Below, one piece after another: positions 33,557 to 42,570 of a DNA stretch of 64,000 nucleotides; within the stretch, counting starts at the first letter, position 1; the number at the start of each line of letters is the position of its first letter. Under the pieces are notes generated by a model. It did no database searches. It was not told where the DNA came from and saw only the letters and a list, made by a program, of their open reading frames with translations. The translations under genes were made by a program, and so were the position numbers. Source of the stretch: Pseudomonas cavernicola (GTDB taxonomy: Bacteria > Pseudomonadota > Gammaproteobacteria > Pseudomonadales > Pseudomonadaceae); assembly GCF_003596405.1 (NCBI RefSeq), contig NZ_QYUR01000002.1, positions 2,868,501-2,932,500 of the forward strand. Direction: 5' to 3'.

Positions 33557-33928
33557 TTAGCGAGCGTCCAGCGCATCCAGATAGGGCTGGATATCCACCG
33601 CGTCGGGCTGTTCCGGGCGGAGGAATTTTTCGCCGTACTCGCGATACACGCCTGAGCTGAGAAATAGCCGGAACAGCTCCCCATCGATATGGTCGTCACG
33701 AGCCATGACGCTGAGAATCCTCACCGACTCGGGAAGGGTTTTCGCAGCCTTACAGGGGCGATCGGGACGGTCGGCCAAGAGCCGTTCAACCACCGGCAGC
33801 GGATGCACCGGCAACAACGCCAGACGCTCGGCCTCTTCGTACGACAAACCGATACGATTGTCGAAGTGCCTGAGCCAGCTGCGCCGTCGGAGAGGGTTAA
33901 CAGTCGCCAGAGGAAAATCCAGCATCAT
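33557..33928 (-). CDS. Small protein resembling the C-terminal tail of HD-GYP phosphodiesterases
   Basis: A 123-residue soluble protein. The part SVRILSVMARDDHIDGELFR and LFLSSGVYREYGEKFLRPEQ resembles the tail after the HD-GYP domain in Pseudomonas regulators, and ERLALLPVHPL resembles their inter-motif helix. The HD and GYP motifs themselves are absent. It could be a stand-alone conserved protein or a truncated remnant. Two ATGs occur in tandem (33928 and 33925). The ribosome site is poor. It is oriented away from phaG. Confidence 0.6.
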   Translation of the reverse strand: MMLDFPLATVNPLRRRSWLRHFDNRIGLSYEEAERLALLPVHPLPVVERLLADRPDRPCKAAKTLPESVRILSVMARDDHIDGELFRLFLSSGVYREYGEKFLRPEQPDAVDIQPYLDALDAR

Positions 33929-34399
33929 GTCGCACTCGCCTGCTAGAAACCTTCATTCGCAAATGCGCACGGCACGCCGTGACTTCCTTGCAATCCTTGG
34001 AAAGTTTAATACGCATGGGAGATAACGCCGGCTTTATCCACGAATGGTTATGAGAAAAGGCTTTATCACGCTTGCCAGCCCCTAGACTTACTGCTTAAAT
34101 GCAAACCATAAGGTCAACCTGTGACCAATGAGTCACAAAGACCATCTAAGCGTTTCTGCGGTTGCTTGCGCTCTGCGCATAGTGGATTCCTGCCTGGTTC
34201 AAAGACGCTGCTCCCCGCCCTCAAAAGCGCTGGGAATTGCCGTCCTGTTCGATCCTAACTGCTTGAAAATAAATAACTTATAAAATCCTCCAGCCTGACA
34301 TCCGTTTGTCATGTCCAGGCGCTTATCTGACTGCCATACATAGCCCGGTAAACGGTCCTGCCGCTTACCTTGTCTTACCTGCGCCAGGAGGAAAACGAC
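33929..34399. promoter_or_regulatory. Upstream region of phaG
   Basis: A 471-bp non-coding gap between divergent genes. It is AT-richer than the genes, with runs such as GAAAATAAATAACTTATAAAA (34264-34283) that could hold a promoter, and TAGTGGATTCCTGCC near 34180. No ORF here is convincing. The last bases carry a strong AGGAGGAAA ribosome site for phaG. I cannot assign the promoter precisely. Confidence 0.4.
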
Positions 34400-35284
34400 A
34401 TGAGGCCAGAAACCGCTGTCGTTAAGGTTCACAGCCAATACAACGTTCACACCGAGTTCTACGCTTGCCCAGCCGCTCGCAAGACCATCATCCTGGTCAA
34501 TGGCTCGCTGGCGACCACAGCCTCATTCGCGCAGACCATCAAATACCTGCAACCGCAGTTCAATGTGGTGCTCTACGACCAGCCGTATGCCGGCCAGTCA
34601 AAGCCGCACAACAGCCACAAGCAACCGATCAGCAAGGAAGATGAAGCCGAAATTCTGCTGGAGTTGATCGAACATTTTCACGTCGATTACCTGCTGTCCT
34701 TTTCCTGGGGCGGAGTCGCCTCCTTACTCGCTCTGGCACAGTGCCCGGCACGGATCGAGAAGGCAGTGATCAGCTCCTTCTCGCCACTGCTCAACGCACC
34801 AATGCTGGACTACCTGGAGAAAGGCCTGGGCTATCTGCATGCCGTGGATCGCGAGAACATGGGCCAGCTGGTCAACAGCACCATCGGCAAGCACCTGCCG
34901 TCCTTGTTCAAACGCTACAACCATCGCCATATCAGCAACCTCGACGAGCACGAGTATCGGCAGATGCACGCCCATGTCCATCAGGTGCTGAAACTCGACG
35001 ACCACTGCCACATGACCTGCCTCGCCGGCATCGAGATTCCACTGCTGTTCGTCAATGGAGAGCACGACGAGTACACCAGCCCAGCAGATGCGCGGTTGTT
35101 CGCCCAGCACGTTAACGATTGCCAATTCAGCACCATCAGCAACGCCGGGCATTTTCTCGATATGGAACACAAAGGCGCCTGGCTGCAGTCGCAGCAGGCA
35201 CTGCTGGGTTTCCTGCAAGCCTCGCCAAACGGGCACCAGCAACGCCGGCTACGGCTTGCCGAGACCACGGCGATTGCAGTTTGA
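34400..35284 (+). CDS. phaG: PhaG: (R)-3-hydroxyacyl-ACP:CoA transacylase / thioesterase-type alpha/beta hydrolase
   Basis: A 294-residue cytoplasmic enzyme linking de novo fatty-acid synthesis to medium-chain polyhydroxyalkanoate. It matches Pseudomonas PhaG along its length: IILVNGSLATTASFAQT, LYDQPYAGQSKPHN, nucleophile Ser102 in SFSWGG, Asp223 in NGEHDEYT, His251 in GHFLDME and the GKHLPSLFKR stretch. RhlA, its relative in rhamnolipid synthesis, differs in several of these places. AGGAGG precedes the ATG. It stands alone, about 100 bp before a tRNA gene. Confidence 0.92.
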   Translation: MRPETAVVKVHSQYNVHTEFYACPAARKTIILVNGSLATTASFAQTIKYLQPQFNVVLYDQPYAGQSKPHNSHKQPISKEDEAEILLELIEHFHVDYLLSFSWGGVASLLALAQCPARIEKAVISSFSPLLNAPMLDYLEKGLGYLHAVDRENMGQLVNSTIGKHLPSLFKRYNHRHISNLDEHEYRQMHAHVHQVLKLDDHCHMTCLAGIEIPLLFVNGEHDEYTSPADARLFAQHVNDCQFSTISNAGHFLDMEHKGAWLQSQQALLGFLQASPNGHQQRRLRLAETTAIAV

Positions 35285-35383
35285 GGGTGGCCAAACAGCT
35301 GTAGCTGCACCGACTCGCAGAAATTTGCGTTCGGTGCAGGCTTCATTTCCCGCGCGACTTCTGGTACAAAGGCCCCCGCAAAA

Positions 35384-35457
35384 GCGGGCGTCGTATAATG
35401 GCATTACCTGAGCTTCCCAAGCTCATGACGAGGGTTCGATTCCCTTCGCCCGCTCCA
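35384..35457 (+). tRNA. tRNA-Gly (anticodon CCC)
   Basis: A full cloverleaf can be drawn: acceptor GCGGGCG/CGCCCGC, D arm around GTATAATGGCATTAC, anticodon stem TGAGC/GCTCA with loop TTCCCAA (CCC at 35416-35418), T arm AGGGTTCGATTCCCT, discriminator T and encoded CCA at 35455-35457. It lies just before the apparent foreign copper block. Confidence 0.96.
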
Positions 35458-35583
35458 TGTCACAGCTGAAACCGCTCTAGCACGCGGCTTTTACGGCAGA
35501 TATGGGAGAAATCGCAACGTAGCAATCACGACGCACCGCCAAAATCCCCCATCTAATCTTCAGCCGCGACAGCGGTTTTCAGC

Positions 35584-36084
35584 ATGTCCGCACCCTGCCC
35601 AAGCCTTGGTGAAGGACCCACGCTCCCCAAACAGCTGCGCTGGCCGCTCGGCCAGAACTACGAAATCGCCTGTGATGTCGCCCGCCAACTGAATCTGACC
35701 TTCGACGATTTGCCGCGCCTGATGGCCGAGCGCGGTCTCGGCGCCGACTTCCTGCTGCGGGCCCTGGAGCAGCTCTATCAACAGCACCAGCGCGTGATGG
35801 CGAACATGCGCACCCCGCTGGGCTCCTTGATCTCTCCGCTGGAGTTGGGCACGACCTCGCTGGAACAGGGCTTCGAACGCCTGGCGCTGATCGAGCGGGT
35901 TTCAACCGCGCTCTATACCGATTCCGCGTCAGGTGAATACACCCTTGCCCTGGCAGGTGCCAGCGTCGCTCAAAAGCTCGACCTGCTCGACCTGCTCGAC
36001 TTCAAGCGTTTCGAGAGAATGATTTTTTCATGTTTGATCTCTGGCCTGCCCTCTGCTTTTTACAGCTCCTGTCAGAGCCGCTGA
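35584..36084 (+). CDS. Uncharacterised protein after tRNA-Gly, possibly truncated
   Basis: A 166-residue ORF with codon use like the neighbouring genes for its first 140 residues (QNYEIACDVARQLNLTFDDL, RALEQLYQQHQRVMANM), predicted mostly helical. The last 25 residues (MIFSCLISGLPSAFYSSCQS) look non-native and coincide with the start of the inserted copper block, so the original 3' end may have been lost. The sequence around its ATG, CAGCCGCGACAGCGGTTTTC, recurs at 53180 by the other end of the block. I do not recognise a family. Confidence 0.55.
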   Translation: MSAPCPSLGEGPTLPKQLRWPLGQNYEIACDVARQLNLTFDDLPRLMAERGLGADFLLRALEQLYQQHQRVMANMRTPLGSLISPLELGTTSLEQGFERLALIERVSTALYTDSASGEYTLALAGASVAQKLDLLDLLDFKRFERMIFSCLISGLPSAFYSSCQSR

Positions 36085-36255
36085 CCTTGATCTACGCTGC
36101 TATCCTTCCTTAGAAGCCACGCTTCCTGGACAATCACCTGGCGAGCATCTGACCCCCGCATACCGGCCGGCATTAGGGTCATGGCGGGTCAAAGCGGGAG
36201 TCGTTCAAGATGTACTATGTATTGCTTCAGTCGCAGCGCTGTGAGCTCAAGGTCT

Positions 36256-36840
36256 ATGGGGCATTTTAAGCGCTTAGACCTAACCTGGATTCTGAGACTA
36301 GTAATTACCGGTCTTATTACCCTCGTCCTGCAGGCCGGCAGCCAGGGAGCCGAGCAGGCCGCCGAGACCAGCACCCGTGCCGGTTTGACTATCTGGCCCG
36401 AGCCGAAACCGGTGCCGGAAGTCAAATTCGTCGATGGCGAGGGCTCGCCGCACACCCTGACCGACTTCAAGGGCAAGGTGGTACTGCTCAACGTCTGGGC
36501 AACCTGGTGTGGCCCATGCCGCCAGGAGATGCCGACCCTGGATCGGCTGCAGGCGCAGCTGGGCGGCGCCGACTTTCAGGTGCTGGCTCTTTCCATCGAT
36601 GACGCCGGAACGGAGGTCGTGCGGGACTTCTACCGCGAGATCGGCATTCAGCACCTCAAGCTCTATATCGACGACAGCGCCCAAGCGATCCAGAGCCTCA
36701 ACGCGTTCGGCCTGCCGATCACCTTGCTGTTGGATCGCCAGGGCCGGGAGGTGGGTCGCAAGCTCGGTGCTGCCGAATGGGACAGCCCGGAGGTCATCGA
36801 GTACCTGCGCGAGGTCATCGCTTCAGCCCAGAGGAATTAG
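36256..36840 (+). CDS. TlpA/ResA-like membrane-anchored thioredoxin
   Basis: About 194 residues with an N-terminal hydrophobic anchor (LTWILRLVITGLITLVLQ) and a thioredoxin fold: GKVVLLNVWATWCGPCRQEM with CGPC active site, LALSIDD, and cis-Pro region FGLPITLLLD. Role: keeping periplasmic thiols reduced, as in cytochrome c maturation or copper handling. The ATG at 36256 follows AAGG; upstream ATGs would add unlike residues. Six bases separate it from the CcdA-like gene, the natural electron donor. It is the first gene of the copper block. Confidence 0.85.
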   Translation: MGHFKRLDLTWILRLVITGLITLVLQAGSQGAEQAAETSTRAGLTIWPEPKPVPEVKFVDGEGSPHTLTDFKGKVVLLNVWATWCGPCRQEMPTLDRLQAQLGGADFQVLALSIDDAGTEVVRDFYREIGIQHLKLYIDDSAQAIQSLNAFGLPITLLLDRQGREVGRKLGAAEWDSPEVIEYLREVIASAQRN

Positions 36841-36846
36841 TCGGCG

Positions 36847-37590
36847 ATGAGTCTGAGTAACATCGGCATCCTGAGCGCCTTTGCCGCCGGGATGGTCTCG
36901 TTCCTGTCGCCCTGCGTGCTGCCGCTGGTGCCTGGCTATCTGTCTTACATCGCGGGCCGCTCGGTGGACGAGCTGCAGGCCTTGGAAAGCCGGCGGGAGC
37001 GGCTCGCCGTGATCGGCATGAGCCTGAGCTTCGTACTCGGCTTCGCGTCGGTGTTCATCGCGTTGGGGGCCAGCGCCACCGCCATCAGCCGGCTGCTACT
37101 CGCCTATCGGCAGGAAACGAACCTGATCGGCGGACTGATCGTGATCGCATTCGGACTGTTCATGACCGGCCTGATCAACCCACGTTGGCTGCATTTGGAC
37201 GTGCGCTTCGTCCACCGGCTCAAATCCACGGGCGGCCCATTGACCGCTTACGTCCTGGGCATGGCTTTCGCCTTCGGGTGGACGCCCTGCATCGGCCCCA
37301 TCCTGGGCAGCATCTTGACGGTGAGCGCCTCCAGCGGCGCCACCGGCGTCAACGGCATCGCCCTGCTGTCCGTCTACTCGCTGGGCCTGGGGATGCCGTT
37401 CCTGTTGACCGCCCTGTTCACCAACCATTTCCTGGCCCACATGAAGCGGCTTCGCCGCTGGAGCCGGATGATTCATATTGGCTCCGGTGTCATCCTGATC
37501 CTCATGGGAGTGACCATGGTAACCGGCCAACTTTCGGCCTTCGCTTATTGGCTTTTGGAAGTGTTTCCGGTGCTGGGTAGGATCGGCTAG
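36847..37590 (+). CDS. ccdA: CcdA/DsbD-type thiol-electron transporter
   Basis: A 247-residue membrane protein with six helices. The two functional cysteines are in the expected motifs, LSPCVLPLVPGY near residue 22 and WTPCIGPILG near 145. The family passes electrons from cytoplasmic thioredoxin to periplasmic thioredoxin-like proteins, here most simply the TlpA-like protein encoded just upstream. Together they would protect or reduce periplasmic cysteines under copper stress. Confidence 0.9.
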   Translation: MSLSNIGILSAFAAGMVSFLSPCVLPLVPGYLSYIAGRSVDELQALESRRERLAVIGMSLSFVLGFASVFIALGASATAISRLLLAYRQETNLIGGLIVIAFGLFMTGLINPRWLHLDVRFVHRLKSTGGPLTAYVLGMAFAFGWTPCIGPILGSILTVSASSGATGVNGIALLSVYSLGLGMPFLLTALFTNHFLAHMKRLRRWSRMIHIGSGVILILMGVTMVTGQLSAFAYWLLEVFPVLGRIG

Positions 37591-37685
37591 CTGTGATCGC
37601 GGATCATGCTTTCATGGAAATAGGCCAAACAACGTTCATGGCCGACGACCACGCGCTATAGCTCAGCGATAACGAAGGAAAGGGC

Positions 37686-38528
37686 ATGTCAGAACTGTTG
37701 CTTGAGAACGAGCCGCTTATCCGCATCAGCTTGTTTCTCGGCATTCTTGTCACGTTGGCGGCATGGGAGGTGGCGGCGCCCCGGCGGCGGCGGGAAATTC
37801 CCCGCTTGCTGCGCTGGACCAACAACCTCGGCGTGGTCGTGATCGACACGATCCTTGTCCGCCTTACCTTTCCCGTCGCTGCGGTCGGTCTTGCGTTGCT
37901 TGCTGAGGAGCGTGGCTGGGGCCTACTTAACCTGTTCGAGCCGCCTGCCGGGCTCGCCTTACTGGTTTCGCTACTGTCGCTCGATCTCGCGATTTATCTT
38001 CAGCATGTGATGTTCCATGCGGTCCCCGCCCTCTGGCGGCTGCACCGAATGCATCATGCCGACCTGGAGTTCGATTTCACGACGGGGTTGCGCTTTCACC
38101 CCATCGAGATCCTGCTCTCGATGGGCATCAAGTTCGCCGTGGTCGTCTCGCTCGGACCGCCCGCCATGGCGGTGCTTGTCTTCGAGGCTCTGTTGAATGC
38201 AACTTCGATGTTCAACCACAGCAACGTACGCATTCCGCTCGGGCTGGATCGCGTCTTGCGCTGGATCGTCGTCACGCCGGACATGCACCGCGTCCACCAT
38301 TCCATCCACCCGAAAGAGACCAACAGCAATTTCGGCTTCAACCTGCCTTGGTGGGACCGACTGTTTGGAACCTACCGTGCCCAGCCGCAGGAAGGCCACG
38401 AGGGCATGTCCATCGGCATCGAACAGTTCCGCAGCACCCGTGATCTCTGGCTCGACCGGATGTTGATTCAGCCCTTGCTCGGCACGGCAAACGACTATCC
38501 CATCAATCGCGAGGAGGACAAGAAGTGA
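37686..38528 (+). CDS. Sterol desaturase / fatty acid hydroxylase family protein
   Basis: A 280-residue membrane protein with about four helices. The di-iron histidine boxes are visible: HRMHH (with a preceding QHVMFH), a central FNHSN and HRVHHS with a following NFGFNLPWWDRLFGT. Known family members hydroxylate or desaturate lipids; the substrate here is unknown. Genes of this type are often found in heavy-metal islands. A GTG overlapping its stop starts a 19-codon leader-like ORF that ends at once, perhaps the remains of a deleted gene. Confidence 0.85.
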   Translation: MSELLLENEPLIRISLFLGILVTLAAWEVAAPRRRREIPRLLRWTNNLGVVVIDTILVRLTFPVAAVGLALLAEERGWGLLNLFEPPAGLALLVSLLSLDLAIYLQHVMFHAVPALWRLHRMHHADLEFDFTTGLRFHPIEILLSMGIKFAVVVSLGPPAMAVLVFEALLNATSMFNHSNVRIPLGLDRVLRWIVVTPDMHRVHHSIHPKETNSNFGFNLPWWDRLFGTYRAQPQEGHEGMSIGIEQFRSTRDLWLDRMLIQPLLGTANDYPINREEDKK

Positions 38529-38584
38529 ATCGGCACCGCCTCTTCCCCACTCTGCTGCTTATTGCGGGTATCGCCTTTTCGTAG
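38525..38584 (+). pseudogene. Leader-like 19-codon ORF, possible remnant
   Basis: GTG-started VNRHRLFPTLLLIAGIAFS then TAG, overlapping the preceding stop by the GTGA pattern used in operons. It reads as a signal peptide with nothing after it. Either a nonsense or frameshift mutation ended a former exported protein gene, or it is chance. Confidence 0.35.
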
Positions 38585-38773
38585 CGAAATTTCTCGCCTG
38601 TACTTGGCTCGGCAATGCAGGCCGCGAGGTCTTCGTCGCCGCCGCTTCCGCGATACACCACGGTCTTGTCAGCTTGCCCTCGTAGCCCATCATCTCTTGC
38701 CCTACGTGAATCAGCAGGCTCCCACTTCGCTCGACCAGGGCGGTGCGGACTCGCCCAGCAGTTGCGTGATCGC

Positions 38774-38804
38774 TTGACCTTGCCCCAATGACAAGGTCCA
38801 CCCT
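38774..38804 (+). promoter_or_regulatory. CueR-type promoter/operator of copA
   Basis: TTGACC (-35) is followed by a 19-nt spacer and CACCCT in the -10 place. The dyad ACCTTG-CCCCAATGA-CAAGGT (38777-38797) fills the spacer. A dyad inside an over-long spacer is the hallmark of MerR-family copper promoters. It lies 32 bp before the copA start and supports that start. Confidence 0.75.
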
Positions 38805-38835
38805 TGCGCTAGAGAGCTATTTCCGGAGGTTGATG

Positions 38836-41265
38836 ATGACCAGCGCGCTCCCCACTTCCACTGCCGCCCTGCCCGCCGGTTCAGTCCAGCAATGGACGTT
38901 CGGCGTAGCCGGCATGACCTGCGCGTCCTGCGTGGCACGTGTCGAGAAGGCATTGACCCAGGTGCCGGGCGTTGCCACCGCCAGCGTCAACTTGATCAGC
39001 GAAGCGGCCACGGTCGAAGTGGATGCCGATGTCGCGCTGGCGCCCCTGCTCCAGGCGATAGTGGGCGCGGGCTATCGTGTGAAGGAAGACGAACTGGACT
39101 TGGCCATCAGCGGTATGACCTGCGCCTCGTGCGTCGGGCGCGTCGAAAAGGCCCTGCTGAAGGTGCCGGGTGTGCTGTCGGCCACGGTGAATCTGGCCAG
39201 CGAGGCGGCCCGGGTCCGGGTGGTGTCCGGCGTGGTATCGCTGGCGGCGCTGATCCAGGCGGTAGCGGCCGCCGGCTACGAGGCTCGCGTCCCGGCTACG
39301 GAAGTGGCTGTCTCCGCGCCGTCGCACCGCGACTGGTGGCCGGTGGCTGTGGCCGCCGCGCTGTCCTTGCCGCTGGTGGTGCAGATGCTCGCCGCGTTGT
39401 TGGGGACGCAGTGGAGCCTGCCAGGCTGGGTGCAGCTGCTACTGGCCACACCTGTGCAGTTCTGGCTGGGCGCGCGTTTCTATCGGGCCGGCTGGAGGGC
39501 CTTGCGCGTCGGCAGCGGCAATATGGACCTGTTGGTGGCGCTCGGCACCAGTGCGGGCTACGGGCTGTCGGCCTACTTGCTGGCGACGCATGCCGGTCCC
39601 GGCGTCCCGCACCTCTATTTCGAGGCTTCCGCGGTAGTCATTACCCTGGTCTTGCTCGGTAAGTGGCTGGAAGCGCGCGCCAAGCGCCACACGGGAGACG
39701 CCATTCGTGCGCTGCAGGCGCTACGACCGGACACTGCCCGCGTCCGGCGCGACGGGGTGGAGTACGAGGTGCCGGCGAGCTCACTGATCGTCGGTGACCT
39801 GGTGGCGGTGCGGCCGGGCGAGCAGGTGCCGGCGGACGGCGTGGTGCACGAAGGGCGCAGCCATCTCGACGAGTCGCTGCTGACCGGCGAGAGCCTGCCG
39901 GTGGCGAAAGGTGAAGGCGACCCGGTGACCGGTGGCGCGATCAATGGCGAAGGTTTGCTACTGATCGTGACCACAGCGGTCGGCGCGGAAAGCACCCTGG
40001 CCCGGATCATCCGGCTGGTCGAAAACGCCCAGGCGGCCAAGGCGCCGATCCAGCGTTTGGTGGATCGGGTCAGCGCCGTCTTCGTACCGGTGGTACTGGT
40101 GGTCGCGGCCATGACCCTGCTGATCGGCTGGTGGCTGACCGGCGAGGTGGCTGGCCCGCTGATCAACGCGGTGGCGGTGTTGGTGATCGCCTGCCCCTGT
40201 GCGCTGGGCCTCGCCACACCGACCGTGATCATGGCCGGTACCGGGGTCGGCGCGCGCTACGGCATTCTGATCAAGGATGCGGAAGCCTTGGAGATCGCGC
40301 ACCGGGTGAGCGTAGTGGCCTTCGACAAGACCGGCACGCTGACACTGGGCAAACCCCAAGTGACGGCGCTGGAGGCGGCGGATGGCAATAGCATGCGCTT
40401 GCTGCAACTCGCCGCATCGGCGCAGGTCGGCAGCGAGCACCCGCTGGCGCAGGCACTTCTGGACAGAGCCCAGCAAGAGGGCGCGACCTTATTACCGGCA
40501 TCCAGGGTCACGGCGCTGCCGGGACGCGGCCTGGCGGCCTCGGTCGCAGGCTGCGATCTGCGTCTGGGCAGCACGCGGTTGATGCAGGAACTCGGCGTCG
40601 ATCTGTCGCCGCTCGCGGCTTGCGCGGCGGCGCTGGCCCAGGCCGGCAATAGCGTGTCCTGGCTTGCCGACCTGTCCGAGCAGCCGCAGTTGTTGGGCCT
40701 GATCGCCTTCGGCGATGTGCTGAAGCCTTCCGCACGGCAGGCTGTGGCGCGCTTGCACAAACTGGGTATCCGCACCGTGATGATCACCGGCGACAACCAT
40801 GGTGCGGCCGCTAGCGTGGCCAGACTGCTCGGCCTCGACGAGGTGCGCGCCGAGGTGCTGCCGGGCGATAAGGCCGCCGTGGTGCAAGCGCTGAAGGCTG
40901 ATGGCGCGGTAGTGGCGATGGTCGGTGACGGCATCAACGATGCGCCGGCACTGGCGGCGGCCGACGTCGGCATCGCCATGTCGACCGGCACCGACGTGGC
41001 CATGCACACCGCCGGCATCACCCTGATGCGCGGCGATCCGGCGTTGGTGGCGGATGCGTTGGCACTGTCCCGCCAAACCTACGGGCGGATTCTGAAGAGC
41101 CTGTTCTGGGCCTTCGTCTACAACCTGGTCGGCATTCCGCTGGCGGCGATGGGACTGTTGAATCCGGTGGTGGCCGGCGCGGCGATGGCGTTGTCCAGCG
41201 TCTCAGTGGTCACTTACGCCTTGCTGCTGAAACGTTGGCAGCCGGCACAGCGAGAGCTGGACTGA
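38836..41265 (+). CDS. copA: Copper-exporting P-type ATPase CopA
   Basis: An 809-residue inner-membrane Cu(I) pump. Two N-terminal metal-binding HMA domains each have GMTCASC (the first at 26-32). The transmembrane CPC is at 453-455 ([11 protein letters not shown]), phosphorylation Asp497 in DKTGTLT, and [10 protein letters not shown] near the C terminus. Of the tandem ATGs I use the second (38836), 6 nt after GGAGG; starting earlier would place the start inside the CueR-type operator. The regulator gene follows 29 bp downstream. Role: cytoplasmic copper (possibly silver) detoxification. Confidence 0.94.
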   Translation: MTSALPTSTAALPAGSVQQWTFGVAGMTCASCVARVEKALTQVPGVATASVNLISEAATVEVDADVALAPLLQAIVGAGYRVKEDELDLAISGMTCASCVGRVEKALLKVPGVLSATVNLASEAARVRVVSGVVSLAALIQAVAAAGYEARVPATEVAVSAPSHRDWWPVAVAAALSLPLVVQMLAALLGTQWSLPGWVQLLLATPVQFWLGARFYRAGWRALRVGSGNMDLLVALGTSAGYGLSAYLLATHAGPGVPHLYFEASAVVITLVLLGKWLEARAKRHTGDAIRALQALRPDTARVRRDGVEYEVPASSLIVGDLVAVRPGEQVPADGVVHEGRSHLDESLLTGESLPVAKGEGDPVTGGAINGEGLLLIVTTAVGAESTLARIIRLVENAQAAKAPIQRLVDRVSAVFVPVVLVVAAMTLLIGWWLTGEVAGPLINAVAVLVIACPCALGLATPTVIMAGTGVGARYGILIKDAEALEIAHRVSVVAFDKTGTLTLGKPQVTALEAADGNSMRLLQLAASAQVGSEHPLAQALLDRAQQEGATLLPASRVTALPGRGLAASVAGCDLRLGSTRLMQELGVDLSPLAACAAALAQAGNSVSWLADLSEQPQLLGLIAFGDVLKPSARQAVARLHKLGIRTVMITGDNHGAAASVARLLGLDEVRAEVLPGDKAAVVQALKADGAVVAMVGDGINDAPALAAADVGIAMSTGTDVAMHTAGITLMRGDPALVADALALSRQTYGRILKSLFWAFVYNLVGIPLAAMGLLNPVVAGAAMALSSVSVVTYALLLKRWQPAQRELD

Positions 41266-41294
41266 CTCGGTGGCGCACCGAGCGGGAGGAGCAA

Positions 41295-41687
41295 ATGAAC
41301 ATCGGCGTAGCGGCAAGCGAAAGCGGTTTGTCCGCCAAGATGATCCGTTATTACGAGCGTATTGACCTGATCTCGTCCTCACGGCGCACGCAGGCTGGCT
41401 ATCGCGTCTACCGCGAGCAAGACGTACAGGTTTTGCGTTTCATTCACCATGCGCGGGATCTGGGCTTCTCGGTCGAGCAGGTTCGTACCTTGCTGGCGTT
41501 GTGGCGGGATCGAGCTCGTTCCGACGACGAGGTTGAGGCCATCGCCCGAGGCTACCTCGAGGCATTGAATGCCCGTATCGCCTTGCTGCAGGCCATGCGC
41601 GAGGCCCTGTCGTGCCTGGCCGATCATTGCGATGACATGGGGTACCCAGTTGGGCCATTGCTGGATGACCGCCCCCCCACTACCTGA
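41295..41687 (+). CDS. cueR: CueR-like MerR-family copper regulator lacking the second metal cysteine
   Basis: A 130-residue MerR protein. The winged helix is typical (MNIGVAASESGLSAKMIRYY, TQAGYRVY), followed by the coiled dimer helix. In CueR the copper ion is held by Cys112 and Cys120. Here Cys112 is present (ADHCDDMGYPVG) but position 120 is Gly, and an additional Cys107 lies just before. The protein may therefore use Cys107/Cys112 or have altered sensitivity. GGGAGGAG precedes the ATG. It likely controls copA through the dyad at 38777-38797. Confidence 0.85.
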   Translation: MNIGVAASESGLSAKMIRYYERIDLISSSRRTQAGYRVYREQDVQVLRFIHHARDLGFSVEQVRTLLALWRDRARSDDEVEAIARGYLEALNARIALLQAMREALSCLADHCDDMGYPVGPLLDDRPPTT

Positions 41688-41703
41688 CTGAAAGGAGAGC
41701 ATC

Positions 41704-41946
41704 ATGACTTGCGATAAATCCACAATGATTCGGCTGGGCATCGGTGCTGTCATTATCCTGGCGGCTGCGTATGTCTTGTTCCCGGCTTTTCAAGCGTGGA
41801 TCGTGACAGCCGCGCCGGTCTTGCTGTTGCTGCTGTGTCCGCTAATGATGGTGTTTTGCATGCGCGGCATGCACAAGGATGCACCCGCTGCCGACGACAC
41901 ACAGAAGGTAAAACCAGTCGAGCGCAACCCCAACGACACACCGTGA
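41704..41946 (+). CDS. DUF2933-like small membrane protein
   Basis: An 80-residue protein: a short cytoplasmic start, one or two hydrophobic segments (GIGAVIILAAAYVLFPAFQA, VLLLLLCPLMMVFCMRGMHK) and a polar tail. The (L)CPLMM.FCM.GM ending with Cys and Met is the DUF2933 mark, common in copper clusters. AAGGAGAG precedes the ATG. It is 16 bp from the regulator, so probably in the copA operon. Role unknown; Cys/Met could touch copper. A relative is encoded at 51410. Confidence 0.78.
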   Translation: MTCDKSTMIRLGIGAVIILAAAYVLFPAFQAWIVTAAPVLLLLLCPLMMVFCMRGMHKDAPAADDTQKVKPVERNPNDTP

Positions 41947-42115
41947 TCTGGAACTGCTTTCATGACCCATAAGCTGACTGAGGGCAGAGGCGCACTTCTA
42001 TACCTGCATTTGCTTGAGGCGAGGACAACCGCTTGATCCACGAACACATCCATACGGGTTCTTCCTTACGGATCAGTAATTGTACGGCCCGTTTCCAGCG
42101 GCTAGACTCCCCCGC

Positions 42116-42472
42116 ATGAAACGCTATCTGCGACTTTGCCTCGTTTTCCTGATTAGCCTGGCGCTTCCCCTCAGCGGGATGGCGGGCATTCAGGTGCAGG
42201 CAGAGCCTTGCCCGATGAAAACTGCGGGCATGGCGAAGATGGCGCCTGAAACCAGTACGGATGCGGGGCAGGACTGCTGCCAGGATATGGGCAGTCCCTC
42301 CGATCACGGCAAACCCTGCAAGCCCGGCCAGGAATGCAAGAGCGGCAGTTTGCTGCAGGTGTCGTTCGTGAAGCCTGCCAACCGCTTGTCTAGTCCCCTC
42401 GTGCTGTCCCTCTCCAGCGACTTCCTGCCTGTCCAGGCCCCTTCCGGGGTATGGCGACCTCCCCGCGTTTGA
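42116..42472 (+). CDS. Small exported Cys/Met-rich protein before cusC
   Basis: A 118-residue protein with signal peptide MKRYLRLCLVFLISLALPLSG. The mature part has CPMKTAGMAKMAP, DCCQDMG and CKPGQECKSG, cysteines and methionines spaced as in copper-binding or copper-regulatory leader proteins (CopL/DUF2946-like). Similar small proteins are often the first gene of cus/cop operons in Pseudomonas. The ATG at 42116 has no strong ribosome site. Function inferred from composition and place only. Confidence 0.68.
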   Translation: MKRYLRLCLVFLISLALPLSGMAGIQVQAEPCPMKTAGMAKMAPETSTDAGQDCCQDMGSPSDHGKPCKPGQECKSGSLLQVSFVKPANRLSSPLVLSLSSDFLPVQAPSGVWRPPRV

Positions 42473-42570
42473 TTCCTGTACCAAACTGAATGCCATCCCG
42501 CAGCAGCGGGATGGCTGGCCTGCACGCGCGTCCGAGCGGCGCGCAGCAGATCATTACAGGAATCCAGAAC

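Noticed and set aside
36210..36269. 19-codon ORF beginning MYYVLLQSQ before the TlpA-like gene
   Set aside because: It overlaps the start of the real gene in another frame, is very short and has no leader-peptide features.
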